Positions 42,671 through 52,174 of a stretch of DNA of 64,000 nt are shown one piece after another. Made by a program: the position numbers and the translations under genes. How positions within the stretch are numbered: position 1 is the first letter of the stretch; every line of letters starts with the position of its first letter. The DNA is from Sphingopyxis yananensis. Its GTDB lineage: Bacteria; Pseudomonadota; Alphaproteobacteria; Sphingomonadales; Sphingomonadaceae. The DNA lies in the NCBI RefSeq assembly GCF_020687785.1, contig NZ_JAJEWI010000009.1, positions 49,764-113,763 of the forward strand, read 5' to 3'. The notes under the pieces are model-generated. The model saw nothing but the letters and a program-made list of their open reading frames with translations. It was not told the DNA's origin and did not search any database.

Positions 42671-43108
42671 TCAGGAGCATTCAACTTTTTGACGAATAAA
42701 ATCAAAGACCTGATTCTCGATTGAGAGCCATGAAGACCGCCACTCCTCTTCTGAAACATCAACCAGCGTCGCGCGGTGCCCAAACTTTAGGCAGCAACCA
42801 TCGCCAGCGGGGGTCACCACCACGATACCGCTATAATCGGTCAACGGAAACGGACCAGTATCCACCAATGTGTAGCGGCAAACATGTATCCGATTGCTCA
42901 CTTCCTCGACTAACTGCTCTATAAAAGCCGATCCGTCCGGCGTCGTCACCCGCCGCAATGCACCGGGACGAATTTCCGGACCTTCGGGAAAATCGGCGCT
43001 GGTAAAAAATCCGCCTTCTGTCAGCCGTGGCATGCCCGCCCAGTTGACATAGGACCAGACGACGTCGGCAGGCGCATTAAAGCGCGTCGCAATTTCAAAA
43101 TCTGCCAT
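42671..43108 (-). CDS. SRPBCC (START/Bet v1-fold) protein, copy A
   Basis: A 145-residue ligand-binding protein of the SRPBCC fold, starting MADFEIATRFNAPADVVWSY. It is a paralogue of the protein encoded at 45039-45467: both share NAPA..VW, W.G...L..GG.F, the (F/L)P(L/V)TDY.G.V.VTP.G segment and a C-terminal VSE..W...W helix. Such proteins bind hydrophobic ligands or act as cyclases/aromatases. ATG 43108 is used because the upstream extension overlaps the preceding gene; the gap to that gene is four bases. It is the third gene of the Rieske-led unit. Confidence 0.78.
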   Translation of the reverse strand: MADFEIATRFNAPADVVWSYVNWAGMPRLTEGGFFTSADFPEGPEIRPGALRRVTTPDGSAFIEQLVEEVSNRIHVCRYTLVDTGPFPLTDYSGIVVVTPAGDGCCLKFGHRATLVDVSEEEWRSSWLSIENQVFDFIRQKVECS

Positions 43109-43112
43109 AATC

Positions 43113-43514
43113 TCAGACCAATGGGCCGGGGGCAAAGAAATCAGAATCGACCCGCCATGTGTCTTCGCAGCGGCGCCATGTGGCGACATAGCGATATTCC
43201 ACTTCATCACCGCCGCCTTTGGGGGTCAGATAGCTGTTGGAGATTTCATACGCCATATCCCCTTCAGCCCGAATAAAGCGGGGAACTTGCCGTGCTTTTT
43301 CAAATGCACCAACAAAAGCTTCAAACAATTCTGTGATCGCGGCATGGCCCACCAGCGCCGGTCCATCGCCTGCCGAAACGACAGGATCAAGCGCATCGGC
43401 CACATAATAGTCGCGCACCAAAGCCGCGGCATCGCCGCTGGCAAAATTCCGTTCAAATATATCGCTGCGTTCTTTGATGACGCTCTTGACTGCGTCGGAT
43501 GCGATATTGGACAT
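43113..43514 (-). CDS. SnoaL/NTF2-like protein
   Basis: A 133-residue protein with a cone-shaped NTF2-like fold predicted from MSNIASDAVKSVIKERSDIFERNFASGDAAALVRDYYVADA at the start, VGHAAITELFEAFVGA in the middle and a terminal WRRCEDTWRVDSDFFAPG strand pair. The family includes ketosteroid isomerases, polyketide cyclases and DUF4440 proteins. No catalytic residues can be assigned with confidence. It lies between the Rieske oxygenase gene and SRPBCC copy A on the minus strand, so it is probably an accessory isomerase, dehydratase or binding protein of the same pathway. Confidence 0.78.
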   Translation of the reverse strand: MSNIASDAVKSVIKERSDIFERNFASGDAAALVRDYYVADALDPVVSAGDGPALVGHAAITELFEAFVGAFEKARQVPRFIRAEGDMAYEISNSYLTPKGGGDEVEYRYVATWRRCEDTWRVDSDFFAPGPLV

Positions 43515-43643
43515 GATGTTCCTCCGTTAAAACTGGCCATCAGCCGGATCGGCTGACCATTTTAAATTGAAATGACGGGAAAATTGCTGATCAGGCTGGG
43601 CGGCCTGCGATCACATCAGATCAGAAACCGCCCGCAATCTGGA

Positions 43644-44687
43644 TCAGCGAATAAAGTCTGCGGAAGGGTGCGCGCGCGGGTAATTTTGCAGAAAGCGGAA
43701 ATATTTGCCAAGCGCTGTATCCGCCTTAGTCAAAAAGCCGACACGATGGTGGATCGAATCAAGGATCGGCTTATCTTCTGCCGCCGTGCGGGCCAGCAGC
43801 ATCTTGCCATAATCCAGTCGTTCCTGAATCGTCTTGCCGCCTTCCATTTCCACATTACGAACCAAAGCGGAGATATACACCACATGATTGCCCGGACGGG
43901 GCATAGAAAATCCCGCAGCAATACCCAGCCACCAGCCATCGGTCATGCCCTGTTGCAGAAAAATGCTGCTGCCATAAATGCCCGCTTCCCAAGCGAGTTC
44001 CTCATTGTCCTGATGCCAAGCATCAATCTTCATGCGAAAGCCCCAATCCTCCCATTCGCAGGTTTTGGAAGGATCATCAGCTTTAAAGCGAAACCCATGT
44101 ACGACAGAAATATGTTGGGTGTCTGGGGTATTGGACGCAAAAATCCAAGGATCACAATTATATAGCTCAGATGTGAAGGGGCTAGCGACAAGCTCATCAT
44201 CTGCATATTCAAAATCTGGCAGTTGCCAGAGTGGCTCATGACCGTTGAAAACATAAATAATACCGAACCGCTCCGTCACCGGAAACGTATAGAGACAGGC
44301 ATTGGCCGGAGGCGGAAAACCAGCACCGGTTTTCACACACATGCCATTTTCATCATATTCCCACTTGTGAAATGCACATTGAACGCGATTTTCCACGACC
44401 GTTCCGACAGCAAGGTCTGCACCGATGTGCGGACAATAGGCACTTTGAATACGCGCAACACCGTCTACGCCGCGATAAATCACCACGCGGCCATCCAGAA
44501 AATCACGGCCAATAATTCCGCCCACCGGCACTTCATCAGACAAGGCAATCGGAAACCAAGACTGGCTGAACAATCCATCCTCGCCTTCGCGAGGCACGTG
44601 CATACCAATCACACGTTTACGTTCTGCCACTGGAATGGGTTTGCGAATATAAAGCTTGTCCTGCGGATTGGCGACGGTCGCGTTCAT
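43644..44687 (-). CDS. Rieske non-haem iron oxygenase, alpha subunit only
   Basis: A 347-residue ring-hydroxylating-type oxygenase. The Rieske ligands are CPHIGADLA and CAFHKWEYD, and the mononuclear iron site is PDTQHISVVHGF (Asp-x2-His-x4-His). Length and layout resemble single-component alpha subunits such as KshA and other monooxygenases or demethylases, not the alpha/beta benzoate type. No beta subunit, ferredoxin or reductase is encoded nearby. ATG 44687 has AGGAGAG just upstream; ATG 44705 is an alternative. It leads the unit Rieske, SnoaL-like, SRPBCC A. The substrate is unknown. Confidence 0.87.
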   Translation of the reverse strand: MNATVANPQDKLYIRKPIPVAERKRVIGMHVPREGEDGLFSQSWFPIALSDEVPVGGIIGRDFLDGRVVIYRGVDGVARIQSAYCPHIGADLAVGTVVENRVQCAFHKWEYDENGMCVKTGAGFPPPANACLYTFPVTERFGIIYVFNGHEPLWQLPDFEYADDELVASPFTSELYNCDPWIFASNTPDTQHISVVHGFRFKADDPSKTCEWEDWGFRMKIDAWHQDNEELAWEAGIYGSSIFLQQGMTDGWWLGIAAGFSMPRPGNHVVYISALVRNVEMEGGKTIQERLDYGKMLLARTAAEDKPILDSIHHRVGFLTKADTALGKYFRFLQNYPRAHPSADFIR

Positions 44688-45038
44688 CTTAACTCTCCTG
44701 ATCATGATTGCGAATGCACCGCGATGTTTTAACGCGGGTTCGGGTGTGTCTGATCATATGAGCAGCAGGAACCGAGCGTAGCCAACCAAAGGGGGGAGAG
44801 ACATTACCCCTGCTTGCCTATCCCCCCTGCCTCTCTCCATGTTGCACAGCACACAAGCGCGACCATTGCCCGAACGGTCCGCTCTGTCGTCAATGGTAAG
44901 AGACGAAATGCAACCATCGCCCACAGCGCTATGCACCGCGAAAAGGCCGCCCAAATTGCGGTTACAGATCCGCGATTACAGCACTGCGTCCGGTCACATT
45001 TTCAGCCCTGCTCTGTCAAAGGCAGGTGAAGTTGGTTT
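44688..45038. other. Promoter region of the Rieske unit
   Basis: These 351 bases precede the Rieske gene. They hold the G-rich site pair described separately. No gene is supported; short open frames on both strands lack ribosome sites. Confidence 0.55.
44782..44830 (-). promoter_or_regulatory. G-rich regulator sites upstream of the Rieske unit
   Basis: CCAACCAAAGGGGGGA (44782-44797) is identical over 16 bases to the site at 52939-52954. A second GGGGGGAT lies in opposite orientation (44820-44827, minus strand), making an inverted pair. The GGGGGA core resembles the GGGGA core of MalT boxes, and a MalT-like regulator is encoded in the cluster. Confidence 0.55.
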
Positions 45039-45467
45039 TTAAACCCCCAGAATTTCGCGGATCTGCGCAATAAGGGATTGTTCCATTCCCGTCCATGTCG
45101 CAACCCATTGCTGCTCTGTAACAGACACAGGCGTAAATGAACTTTCAATCTTAACATGACAGGCATCAGGCCCACAGGGTGTCACCCGCACATAGCCGCA
45201 ATAATCCGTAACCGGCAGATCGCCTTCATCTATCACGCGATAGCGATAGGTACGATCAGCCTCATCCACCGCTTCCAGACGCTCCAGCACGGGTAAACCC
45301 TCTGCCAAGTGCAGCATTTTGGTGATGCCGACCACAGGCTCGTCACCAAAAAACTCTATTCGCTGAAATAAACCACCTTCCAGCTTTGCTACGCCATGCC
45401 AGCTGATATGTTCCCACACCTGCTGTGCCGGAGCATTGATATATTCCGCAACGGTTGCGACAGCCAT
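45039..45467 (-). CDS. SRPBCC (START/Bet v1-fold) protein, copy B
   Basis: A 142-residue SRPBCC protein (MAVATVAEYINAPAQQVWEH). It is paralogous to the product of 42671-43108, with matching NAPA, SWHGVAKLEGGLF, RVIDEGDLPVTDYCGYVRVTPCG and VSVTEQQWVATWTGME segments. It could bind an intermediate of the pathway or catalyse a ring closure or dehydration. ATG 45467 has GGAG eight bases upstream and starts two bases after the flavoprotein gene stop, so the two are coupled. It is the last gene of its unit. Confidence 0.78.
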   Translation of the reverse strand: MAVATVAEYINAPAQQVWEHISWHGVAKLEGGLFQRIEFFGDEPVVGITKMLHLAEGLPVLERLEAVDEADRTYRYRVIDEGDLPVTDYCGYVRVTPCGPDACHVKIESSFTPVSVTEQQWVATWTGMEQSLIAQIREILGV

Positions 45468-45469
45468 AG

Positions 45470-46807
45470 TCAATTCTCCACAAAAATTTTCGGCGCAGCG
45501 CGATAGGATCGGTCGGTTGCCCGCCCCAGCGGAGCGGCAAAATTTCGTACGATGAACGGAAACGCCCGGCGCAAAGGCACTGGGCGCGGATCAAAAAAAG
45601 GCAATCGGCATGCCGTCCGATCCCCATGAACAATCAGCTTGGCATATTCCTGACCGGCGGCAGTGGCAGCACCGATACCCTGCCCCGAATAACCGCCAAT
45701 GGCATGAACACCCGGCGCCAGAGATAGCAAACGCGGGATTTTTTCCGCAGATACCGCCACCGTCCCGATCCAGAAACGCGACCAATTCAATGCAGGCAAC
45801 GCACCAAATAAACGGCCGAGTTTTTTTTCCAATGGCCGCGCCACATCCGCAGCAGAAGCGGCATCACGCAGCGGCGGCAATAGCGATGCCACCAGACGCC
45901 CATCCCGATCCGCCATAAGCCAGAAGGGATTGGCTTTGTTTGTGTCGGTCATGGGAATTCCGGCTGGCATGATCCGCTCAACAAATTCCGGAACAGGATC
46001 AGAAGCGACTATCGCGAAAGGCAGGCGATAATGATGTTTCTCCAACCCCGGCCACAGCGTCTTATTCGCTTCATATCCTTCGGTCGCGATCAGCACATGC
46101 TGCGCTGCTATCGAGCCATGAGATGTCAAGACACGCCATATGTCAGAGCTTTGTTCCATATGCGTTGCCGGAGCGCCGGTAAACAGACGCACGCCAGCAT
46201 CCACCACGGCATTAGCCAGACCTGTGGCATAAGCAAAAGGATTTAAAGTTCCGGCGTCGCGAAACAGCAAGGCATGGGCCGCCCGATCACTGCCCACAAT
46301 AGAACGCACAGCTTCCGACCCAAGAAAATCGACATTCCCACCAAAATCATTCCAGCGCTGTGCCAGATGCCGCTGAGCAGGTGCCGCTTTCGGCGATTCC
46401 GATAGGATAGCGATGCCCGATTGGCGTAAATCCGCATCCATTTTATATTTTTGAACAAGAGCTGGCACAAGCCTTGCAGATTCAACGACCATGCGATTGA
46501 GCGCATCGCCCTGCACCGGTCCTAATTCACGCGTAATATCATCCGGTCCCTTATCGAAATAAACAGGAAACCACCCTGCCGCATTGCGGCCCGACGCTCC
46601 GCCACCTGGCTGATCGGCCTCTATGATGGCGACATCCATACCCTGCTCCGCAAGATGCAGGGCAGCAGACAAGCCCGAATATCCCGCACCGATAATGACT
46701 ACGTCAGCCATATGGCTTCCCCGCAGGGCCAACCCGCGATCAAAAGGGGAAGTCTGGTGCGGCCATAGCGCGGCGGACAGGGCTTGCGGGCCAGATATTG
46801 CCATCAT
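45470..46807 (-). CDS. FAD-dependent oxidoreductase, DAO family
   Basis: A 445-residue flavoprotein of the D-amino-acid-oxidase-like superfamily. The FAD motif is VVIIGAGYSGLSAALHLAEQGMDVAIIEADQPGGGASGRNAAG. The C-terminal FAD-contacting segment is VHAIGGYSGQGIGAATAAGQEYAKLI. The pre-Rossmann N-terminus (LWPHQTSPFDRGLAL) resembles gamma-glutamylputrescine oxidase-type proteins, which oxidise C-N bonds, so an amine substrate is plausible but unproven. An alternative start at 46711 has a ribosome-site-like GGGGAAG but would lose this family N-terminus. It follows the receptor gene by 130 bases on the same strand. Confidence 0.86.
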   Translation of the reverse strand: MMAISGPQALSAALWPHQTSPFDRGLALRGSHMADVVIIGAGYSGLSAALHLAEQGMDVAIIEADQPGGGASGRNAAGWFPVYFDKGPDDITRELGPVQGDALNRMVVESARLVPALVQKYKMDADLRQSGIAILSESPKAAPAQRHLAQRWNDFGGNVDFLGSEAVRSIVGSDRAAHALLFRDAGTLNPFAYATGLANAVVDAGVRLFTGAPATHMEQSSDIWRVLTSHGSIAAQHVLIATEGYEANKTLWPGLEKHHYRLPFAIVASDPVPEFVERIMPAGIPMTDTNKANPFWLMADRDGRLVASLLPPLRDAASAADVARPLEKKLGRLFGALPALNWSRFWIGTVAVSAEKIPRLLSLAPGVHAIGGYSGQGIGAATAAGQEYAKLIVHGDRTACRLPFFDPRPVPLRRAFPFIVRNFAAPLGRATDRSYRAAPKIFVEN

Positions 46808-46937
46808 TCAACAGCTTCTTTTTGCATATAGAAGTAAATATGCGGCTCGGCAGAGCACATATAATCTTCACCGGCTGATCGACAACGCCTGCTCAAACAT
46901 TATGCGGTGCCGATCAGCCATGGTTTCAAACGACAGG

Positions 46938-49058
46938 TTAGAAATTCACCCGGCTGCTGACGCCGAACTGCCGTGGCATGTTGCGTGCGCCAATCCCCAT
47001 GCCCGCGATATGACCGCTTGCGCTTGGAGAAACATATTCCATATCATATTCGACATCGAACAGATTGTTCGCAAAGACAGCAATCTCGAAACGATCACTG
47101 CTATAAGTCAGGCGTGCATTGGCGAGCCAAACCGTATCTCGTTTGTCCGCATTATCAATTTCCCAATAATAATTTCCACCCGAACCGCGGATATCGAAGC
47201 GCGGAATTATTTTTCCGCCGCCGCCAAGGTCAGCCGTATATTGAATGGCCGCATTCACGCTCCACTCTGGCACCTGATTGAGCCGATTGCCGCGATAATC
47301 GCCGTTCATGCTCGTCACGGACAAAATGCTTGGATCATATTCGTCGATCTTGGTCCGCAGCACCGTTCCGCCAAAGCTGAGAGTCAGGCCATGCACGGGC
47401 ATCGCGGTTACTTCGAGTTCGGCACCGACGATATGAGATTTGGGAATAGGATTAACGATGAATTGATCGGCACCGGTGCGCAGATCAATCCCATAAACCT
47501 GACGATCCGTGATCGGCGTATAAAATGCTGCTCCGTTCACAAATAATTTGCGGTCAGCCAGCACAGTTTTGAAACCTAGCTCATAATTCCACAATTCTTC
47601 CGGATTAAACTTGCGCGTAATCGCCGAATTATTGTTGAAACCGCCGCTGCGGAAACCCTTGGCCACAGTGGCATAAAGAAGATCGCCGCTGTCAAATTTA
47701 TATGCAAGCGACACTTTGGGCTGCAAAGATCGGAATGTCGCATCATAGATGACCGGATCGCCGGATAGCGTGGTATAATCCGTCTGTCGTCGATCATCAA
47801 TGTCGTAACGCAGAGCCGCCGTTACCTCGAACCGGTCCGTCAAAGAATAAACCAGCTGTCCGAATATGGCATAAGCATTATTATCATCTTTGGTAGAAAT
47901 ACGGGAACCAAGCAGCGGATCCGCAAGGCCGGTCAGATCTGGGCGCAGGAAAACATTGGTTTCAATCCGCTGGTCAATATGAAGATAATAAAGGCCAGCA
48001 ACCCAGCGCAGGCGCGCCGCAGAATTGTTGGAAGAAAGGCGCAGTTCCTGTGTCATGGCCTTCACCCGAATGTCCTGCGTCGCACTCAGCAGGTCATCAG
48101 GCAACCACTCCAGATCCTCAAAAATATAGGACTGCACCGAAGAATAGGCCGTGACAGATTGAAGCGTCACATCCCCGGCATCCAGTTTAAATTTGACTGA
48201 CGCATCGCCGAGCTTGCGCTTTCCAAGGCCCATCAGATTGCCTTGTACCGGTTCACGGGTCGCATTGGGCGGCCCAGGCACATAATAAGCCGCTCCGCCT
48301 TTCTGATCGAGATAGCTGCCAGAAAAGTCGATTTCCACCCTATCCGTAGGGCGCAGCAGCAGCGAGCCACGCACCGTATAGGTTTCATCATAATCAACAT
48401 AGTCATCCAGCGTCTGATTATAAATCTGGCCATCACGATTGCGATAGCTTGCTGCCAGTCGCAGGCCAGCCATTTCCCCTATCGGTGTAGAAACAAAAGC
48501 ACCAATTTTATAATCATCACCTTCTGCATAGCTGGCCTGCAGGCTGCCTTCAAAATGGTCGCCCGGTTTGCGCGTTACGATATTGATCGCTCCCCCCAAC
48601 GCATTACGCCCATAAAGCGCTCCTTGCGGACCTTTTAAAAACTCGATTTGTTCAATATCAAACAAGTCCTGTGTCAGCTGGTTTGCAGAAACCTGCTGCA
48701 CACCATCGATAACAACGGCGATAGGCGGTTCTCCAAAGCGGCTCTGACCGATCCCGCGAATATTGATCATCGAAACACCCGGCTGCTGCGCTTCCACGAC
48801 GTGAAAGCCCGAAACCAAACTAGAAAGGTCATTCACCGAAGTCACGCCCGCCTGCTCCAGCGCTTCGCTGCCGAAAGCCTGAATCGCATCCGGAATATCC
48901 CGCAGGCTTTCGCTCTGGCGACGCGCCGTCACGACAATATCGCCAAAGCCTGAATCACCGCGGTTCGCTTCCGCAGCCGACGCATTCTGAATCAGCGCCA
49001 CTTCATTGCCGCCAGCAGCCAATGCCAAAAGCGATGACATCATAACAAATTTCTTCAT
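46938..49058 (-). CDS. TonB-dependent outer-membrane receptor of the Rieske cluster
   Basis: A 706-residue receptor. It has a signal peptide (MKKFVMMSSLLALAAGG to ASAAE) and the TonB box DIVVTARR, and its plug contains IRGIGQSRFGEPPIAVVIDGV and QIEFLKGPQGALYGRNALGGAIN. The barrel ends in GVSSRVNF with a terminal Phe. This style of receptor in sphingomonads imports organic nutrients rather than iron chelates. ATG 49058 has AGGAGG six bases upstream; ATG 49109 adds an unrelated leader. It precedes the flavoprotein and SRPBCC B genes on the same strand, so it probably brings in the pathway substrate. Confidence 0.92.
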   Translation of the reverse strand: MKKFVMMSSLLALAAGGNEVALIQNASAAEANRGDSGFGDIVVTARRQSESLRDIPDAIQAFGSEALEQAGVTSVNDLSSLVSGFHVVEAQQPGVSMINIRGIGQSRFGEPPIAVVIDGVQQVSANQLTQDLFDIEQIEFLKGPQGALYGRNALGGAINIVTRKPGDHFEGSLQASYAEGDDYKIGAFVSTPIGEMAGLRLAASYRNRDGQIYNQTLDDYVDYDETYTVRGSLLLRPTDRVEIDFSGSYLDQKGGAAYYVPGPPNATREPVQGNLMGLGKRKLGDASVKFKLDAGDVTLQSVTAYSSVQSYIFEDLEWLPDDLLSATQDIRVKAMTQELRLSSNNSAARLRWVAGLYYLHIDQRIETNVFLRPDLTGLADPLLGSRISTKDDNNAYAIFGQLVYSLTDRFEVTAALRYDIDDRRQTDYTTLSGDPVIYDATFRSLQPKVSLAYKFDSGDLLYATVAKGFRSGGFNNNSAITRKFNPEELWNYELGFKTVLADRKLFVNGAAFYTPITDRQVYGIDLRTGADQFIVNPIPKSHIVGAELEVTAMPVHGLTLSFGGTVLRTKIDEYDPSILSVTSMNGDYRGNRLNQVPEWSVNAAIQYTADLGGGGKIIPRFDIRGSGGNYYWEIDNADKRDTVWLANARLTYSSDRFEIAVFANNLFDVEYDMEYVSPSASGHIAGMGIGARNMPRQFGVSSRVNF

Positions 49059-49330
49059 CGATCCCTCCTTTGTAACACGCGTGTTCCTCCGCGCGGCCGG
49101 GTCGAACAAGATCTGCGCCTTGCCCTATACCCGATCACTCCCCCGATGCAGGAGATGTAACCTGTTCTTGGACCTTCAAACCATGGCTGCACCCTGTCCC
49201 CTAGCCCTCAAAAAGGGGGATGTTGTGCAGGATGCAACCGGATCTTTTAATTGCAGGCATGTATAGTCTCGACGATCCGAAAACCGGCTCCCCGTCACCA
49301 CCATTTCATCAAAAACGGAATGAATATTTC
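49059..49330 (-). promoter_or_regulatory. Receptor promoter region with G-rich site
   Basis: The 272 bases between the regulator and receptor genes hold AGCCCTCAAAAAGGGGGATG (49203-49222). It aligns with the G-rich sites upstream of the Rieske and DJ-1 genes, though less exactly. An inverted GGGGA (complement TCCCC, 49197-49201) lies beside it. Confidence 0.45.
49074..49085. promoter_or_regulatory. Palindrome AACACGCGTGTT
   Basis: A perfect 12-bp palindrome 16 bases upstream of the receptor start codon, just before its ribosome site. It could be a repressor operator or affect translation. A chance occurrence is possible. Confidence 0.35.
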
Positions 49331-52078
49331 CTATATAATCAACAACTCACGAGCACGGGATATCGCCTGCGATTTGCTGATGACACCCAGCTTTTCATGA
49401 ATTTTCTTGCGATGGCTCTTCACCGTGCCTTCGGAAATCTGCAAACGCACCGCTATTTCTTTGGTCAGGAGCCCTTCTGCAATCAAAGCCATAATCTCTG
49501 TTTCTCTGGGACTGAGGGCAAAGTTCGGTGTCACCACCGCAGGGCCGCGTCGCGGACGCCTTCTTAACAGATCATCAGCTTCATCCAGTTCGCCCGCCGA
49601 GCGCAGCACTTCGTTCACAAAGGCCGCTATCGCCTTTGGCACATGCCGCCCATTGCGAATGGACCAGTCAAAAACCTCGATTAAAGCCCGCCGGTTCGTC
49701 ACGGCCCGTCGCATCAGGCCAGATTGCATAGCCAATCCAATGGCTACCAGCATATGATCCACTGCCGCATTATAGCGCCGCAACGCAAAAGCCGCGCGCA
49801 TGGTCAGCATACGGAAAGTGAAGCGATGGCGAACATCGCTATCATCCAGATAATCTTTATTCACCCGCTCCAGCCAACCCAGCGCCTCTGCCGGACGCCC
49901 CATATCCAAAGAGAAACGGGCGGCTTCCATCAAAGCCTGTGCCTGAAGACGCAATTCAGGCAGACTGCCGCAATCCCGTCTGATCAGATCAGAAAAGAGC
50001 GGGTCGTCGAACCATAATGCCGCTTCTTTCCACATACGCGCGCGTATCAATTCCCGCATCCGAGCAATGGCCATGGATTGCGCCAGACGCGGCAGACCGC
50101 GACGGCGTGCCACGGCTTCTGCCGCAACCAAAAATTCATTAGCCGCGTCATAATTCTTATGGATACCGGCAACCGCCGCCGCAATTGTATAGCCAGTAAC
50201 GCATAAAGCCATCCAACTGCCAACCTGCGTGATCTGTGCCATGGAGGCATCCATTAAAGCATGCGCAGCCTCCAGTTCGTTTGCCTCATAATGAAGTTCG
50301 GCCCTCAAAATTTGGGTCGCCACAACCTCATAAAGGCCAAAATCTCCCTCCAGCCGGGCAAGCCGCAAACCATCTTCAATACAAAGTACAGCCTTGCCGA
50401 CAGTATCGTGAGCCAGTGCAATATTGGCTTGCTGAATACGCAGGAAAATTGCCACTTTGGTTGGGCCAACCTGTCGCAGCGCATGGAAACCAATGTCACA
50501 GATTGTCGAGGCCTCTGCAAAACGCGATAGTTCGATATAAGCCATCGAAAGCAAAGAGGCGATGCTGGCAGCGATCACCGGATCCGAACCGAGATGATCC
50601 GCCATCAACGTTTCGAGTGTTACGATGCGATCAGCGTCAACCGGATGATCTTCCGTTATATCGATAACATTTTCGACGATCTGAGCGAATGTACGAGCCA
50701 TATTGGCGTCCACATTGCTGTTCAACACTGTGAAGCCTTCCGTCTGTGTACGGAAAAGCTCAAAGGCCTGTCGGGCTTGCACGACATGCCCAGTTCGTAC
50801 TTGCAAATACACCTGACTTAGGAAAACCATCGGCAGTTCAATAGCCTGACCTGGCCCGACTGGCTGCTCGAAATCAATAAATGGCCCGCGTCCCAACTCC
50901 GCCAATATGCCTCCGGCATCTTCGATGATACGGGTCGCCAGCGTTCCATCTGTCAAACGACCAGCATGACGCATGGCTTCCATCGGAAAACCATTGTCGC
51001 GAAACCAGATTGCCGCGAAACGCTGCAACTGTTCAAACCGTCGCCCATCAGCGCAGCGTAAACGATCACGCAGATGCTGGCCAAATGTAGGATGGAAAAC
51101 TACCCATTGCCGAGCACTATCCAGATGGTGAAGAAAATGTCCCGCCCTCAGCTGATCTTCTATGACCTGCCAGCCGCAGCTCTGATCGGGGATACTGGCA
51201 AAAGCCTGCGGATTGAAACGATTCAATACGCTGGCGTCCATCAGGGCATCTAATGTTACGGGTGGAATGGCAGCACAGACCACATCATCATAATAATGCG
51301 CCATTGCAACTGGGATCGGCCCTTTTGCTCCCTGTTCCAGCATACGCCGGGTCGCATCGCTATCCTGCGCCAGAAAACGAAGACCGGCTGCCCAGCCATC
51401 TACGATACGATTGATCTGATTAACCTGAGCTCTGGGCCATTCATCCCCCAGCAGTTGCCCAGCCGCATCATCAGTGAAGCGAAAATTATCATGGGTCACG
51501 CAGTGCACCACACCGCGCAGCCTTGCATCATGCAGCATTCCGCTGCGCACAGAATGGGCCGTAATATAGCAACCACTGTCTTCGGCTATGGCAAGGATGA
51601 AGGTTTCAATCAGCGTTCGCGCCGCCGCATTGGATATCCGTTCAAACCCATCCAGAAATATATGTGTGCCTGTCGGCAGGTTGGGCAGTTCGGAAAGATC
51701 CAATGCCCGCTTGAACGGCCACCCCCCTGATCCGACCGTTCGGGGGTCGCGGCCAACTCCTGACACAGCCATAGCCAGCTTCGCGATCAAACTATCTGTT
51801 TCATTGTCCTGATCAGTTAAACTAATCCAAAGGACGTTCAGCCCACGCTTTTCCAGCCTTTGATAATGCTGAAGCATGGCGGTGGATTTCCCGCAGCCTG
51901 GCGGCCCCAACAGCAAATTCACGGAATCTGCATGATCATCAAGAAGCACACGGATGCGCTCCACCTCTACCGCGGAGCCCTTCAGCCGGGGAGGTCGGAA
52001 CAAGGCAGACGACATAGGATTATCCGCGATAAGGGCGGATGCCGATACTGGATCGGGGATAGCCGTCTGCCTTGTCAT
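49331..52078 (-). CDS. MalT-like STAND ATPase/LuxR transcriptional regulator
   Basis: A 915-residue regulator. The N-terminal NTPase has Walker A GPPGCGKST (residues 58-66) and an aspartate-rich Walker B-like HIFLDGFERI. The middle 450 residues are helical and TPR-like, fitting the MalT effector domain. The C-terminal LuxR helix-turn-helix reads LSPRETEIMALIAEGLLTKEIAVRLQISEGTVKSHRKKIHEKL. Such proteins bind ATP plus an inducer, assemble, and activate transcription from GGGGA-type sites. ATG 52078 follows GGGGGGAAG; ATG 52153 is an upstream alternative. It sits inside the Rieske/receptor cluster, which it very likely controls. Confidence 0.88.
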   Translation of the reverse strand: MTRQTAIPDPVSASALIADNPMSSALFRPPRLKGSAVEVERIRVLLDDHADSVNLLLGPPGCGKSTAMLQHYQRLEKRGLNVLWISLTDQDNETDSLIAKLAMAVSGVGRDPRTVGSGGWPFKRALDLSELPNLPTGTHIFLDGFERISNAAARTLIETFILAIAEDSGCYITAHSVRSGMLHDARLRGVVHCVTHDNFRFTDDAAGQLLGDEWPRAQVNQINRIVDGWAAGLRFLAQDSDATRRMLEQGAKGPIPVAMAHYYDDVVCAAIPPVTLDALMDASVLNRFNPQAFASIPDQSCGWQVIEDQLRAGHFLHHLDSARQWVVFHPTFGQHLRDRLRCADGRRFEQLQRFAAIWFRDNGFPMEAMRHAGRLTDGTLATRIIEDAGGILAELGRGPFIDFEQPVGPGQAIELPMVFLSQVYLQVRTGHVVQARQAFELFRTQTEGFTVLNSNVDANMARTFAQIVENVIDITEDHPVDADRIVTLETLMADHLGSDPVIAASIASLLSMAYIELSRFAEASTICDIGFHALRQVGPTKVAIFLRIQQANIALAHDTVGKAVLCIEDGLRLARLEGDFGLYEVVATQILRAELHYEANELEAAHALMDASMAQITQVGSWMALCVTGYTIAAAVAGIHKNYDAANEFLVAAEAVARRRGLPRLAQSMAIARMRELIRARMWKEAALWFDDPLFSDLIRRDCGSLPELRLQAQALMEAARFSLDMGRPAEALGWLERVNKDYLDDSDVRHRFTFRMLTMRAAFALRRYNAAVDHMLVAIGLAMQSGLMRRAVTNRRALIEVFDWSIRNGRHVPKAIAAFVNEVLRSAGELDEADDLLRRRPRRGPAVVTPNFALSPRETEIMALIAEGLLTKEIAVRLQISEGTVKSHRKKIHEKLGVISKSQAISRARELLII

Positions 52079-52174
52079 AGTCTTCCCCCCTACGCTACGC
52101 CTACCTTTTATTCCGTTTAGTAAAGAATATGTCACGCCTGCAAAAAGCGGCAAACGTCTTTTCTGCAGACTATA

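Noticed and set aside
46615..46711. ATG 46711 as the start of the DAO flavoprotein
   Set aside because: It has a plausible ribosome site, but using it removes the N-terminal segment found before the FAD motif in related oxidases; kept only as an alternative.
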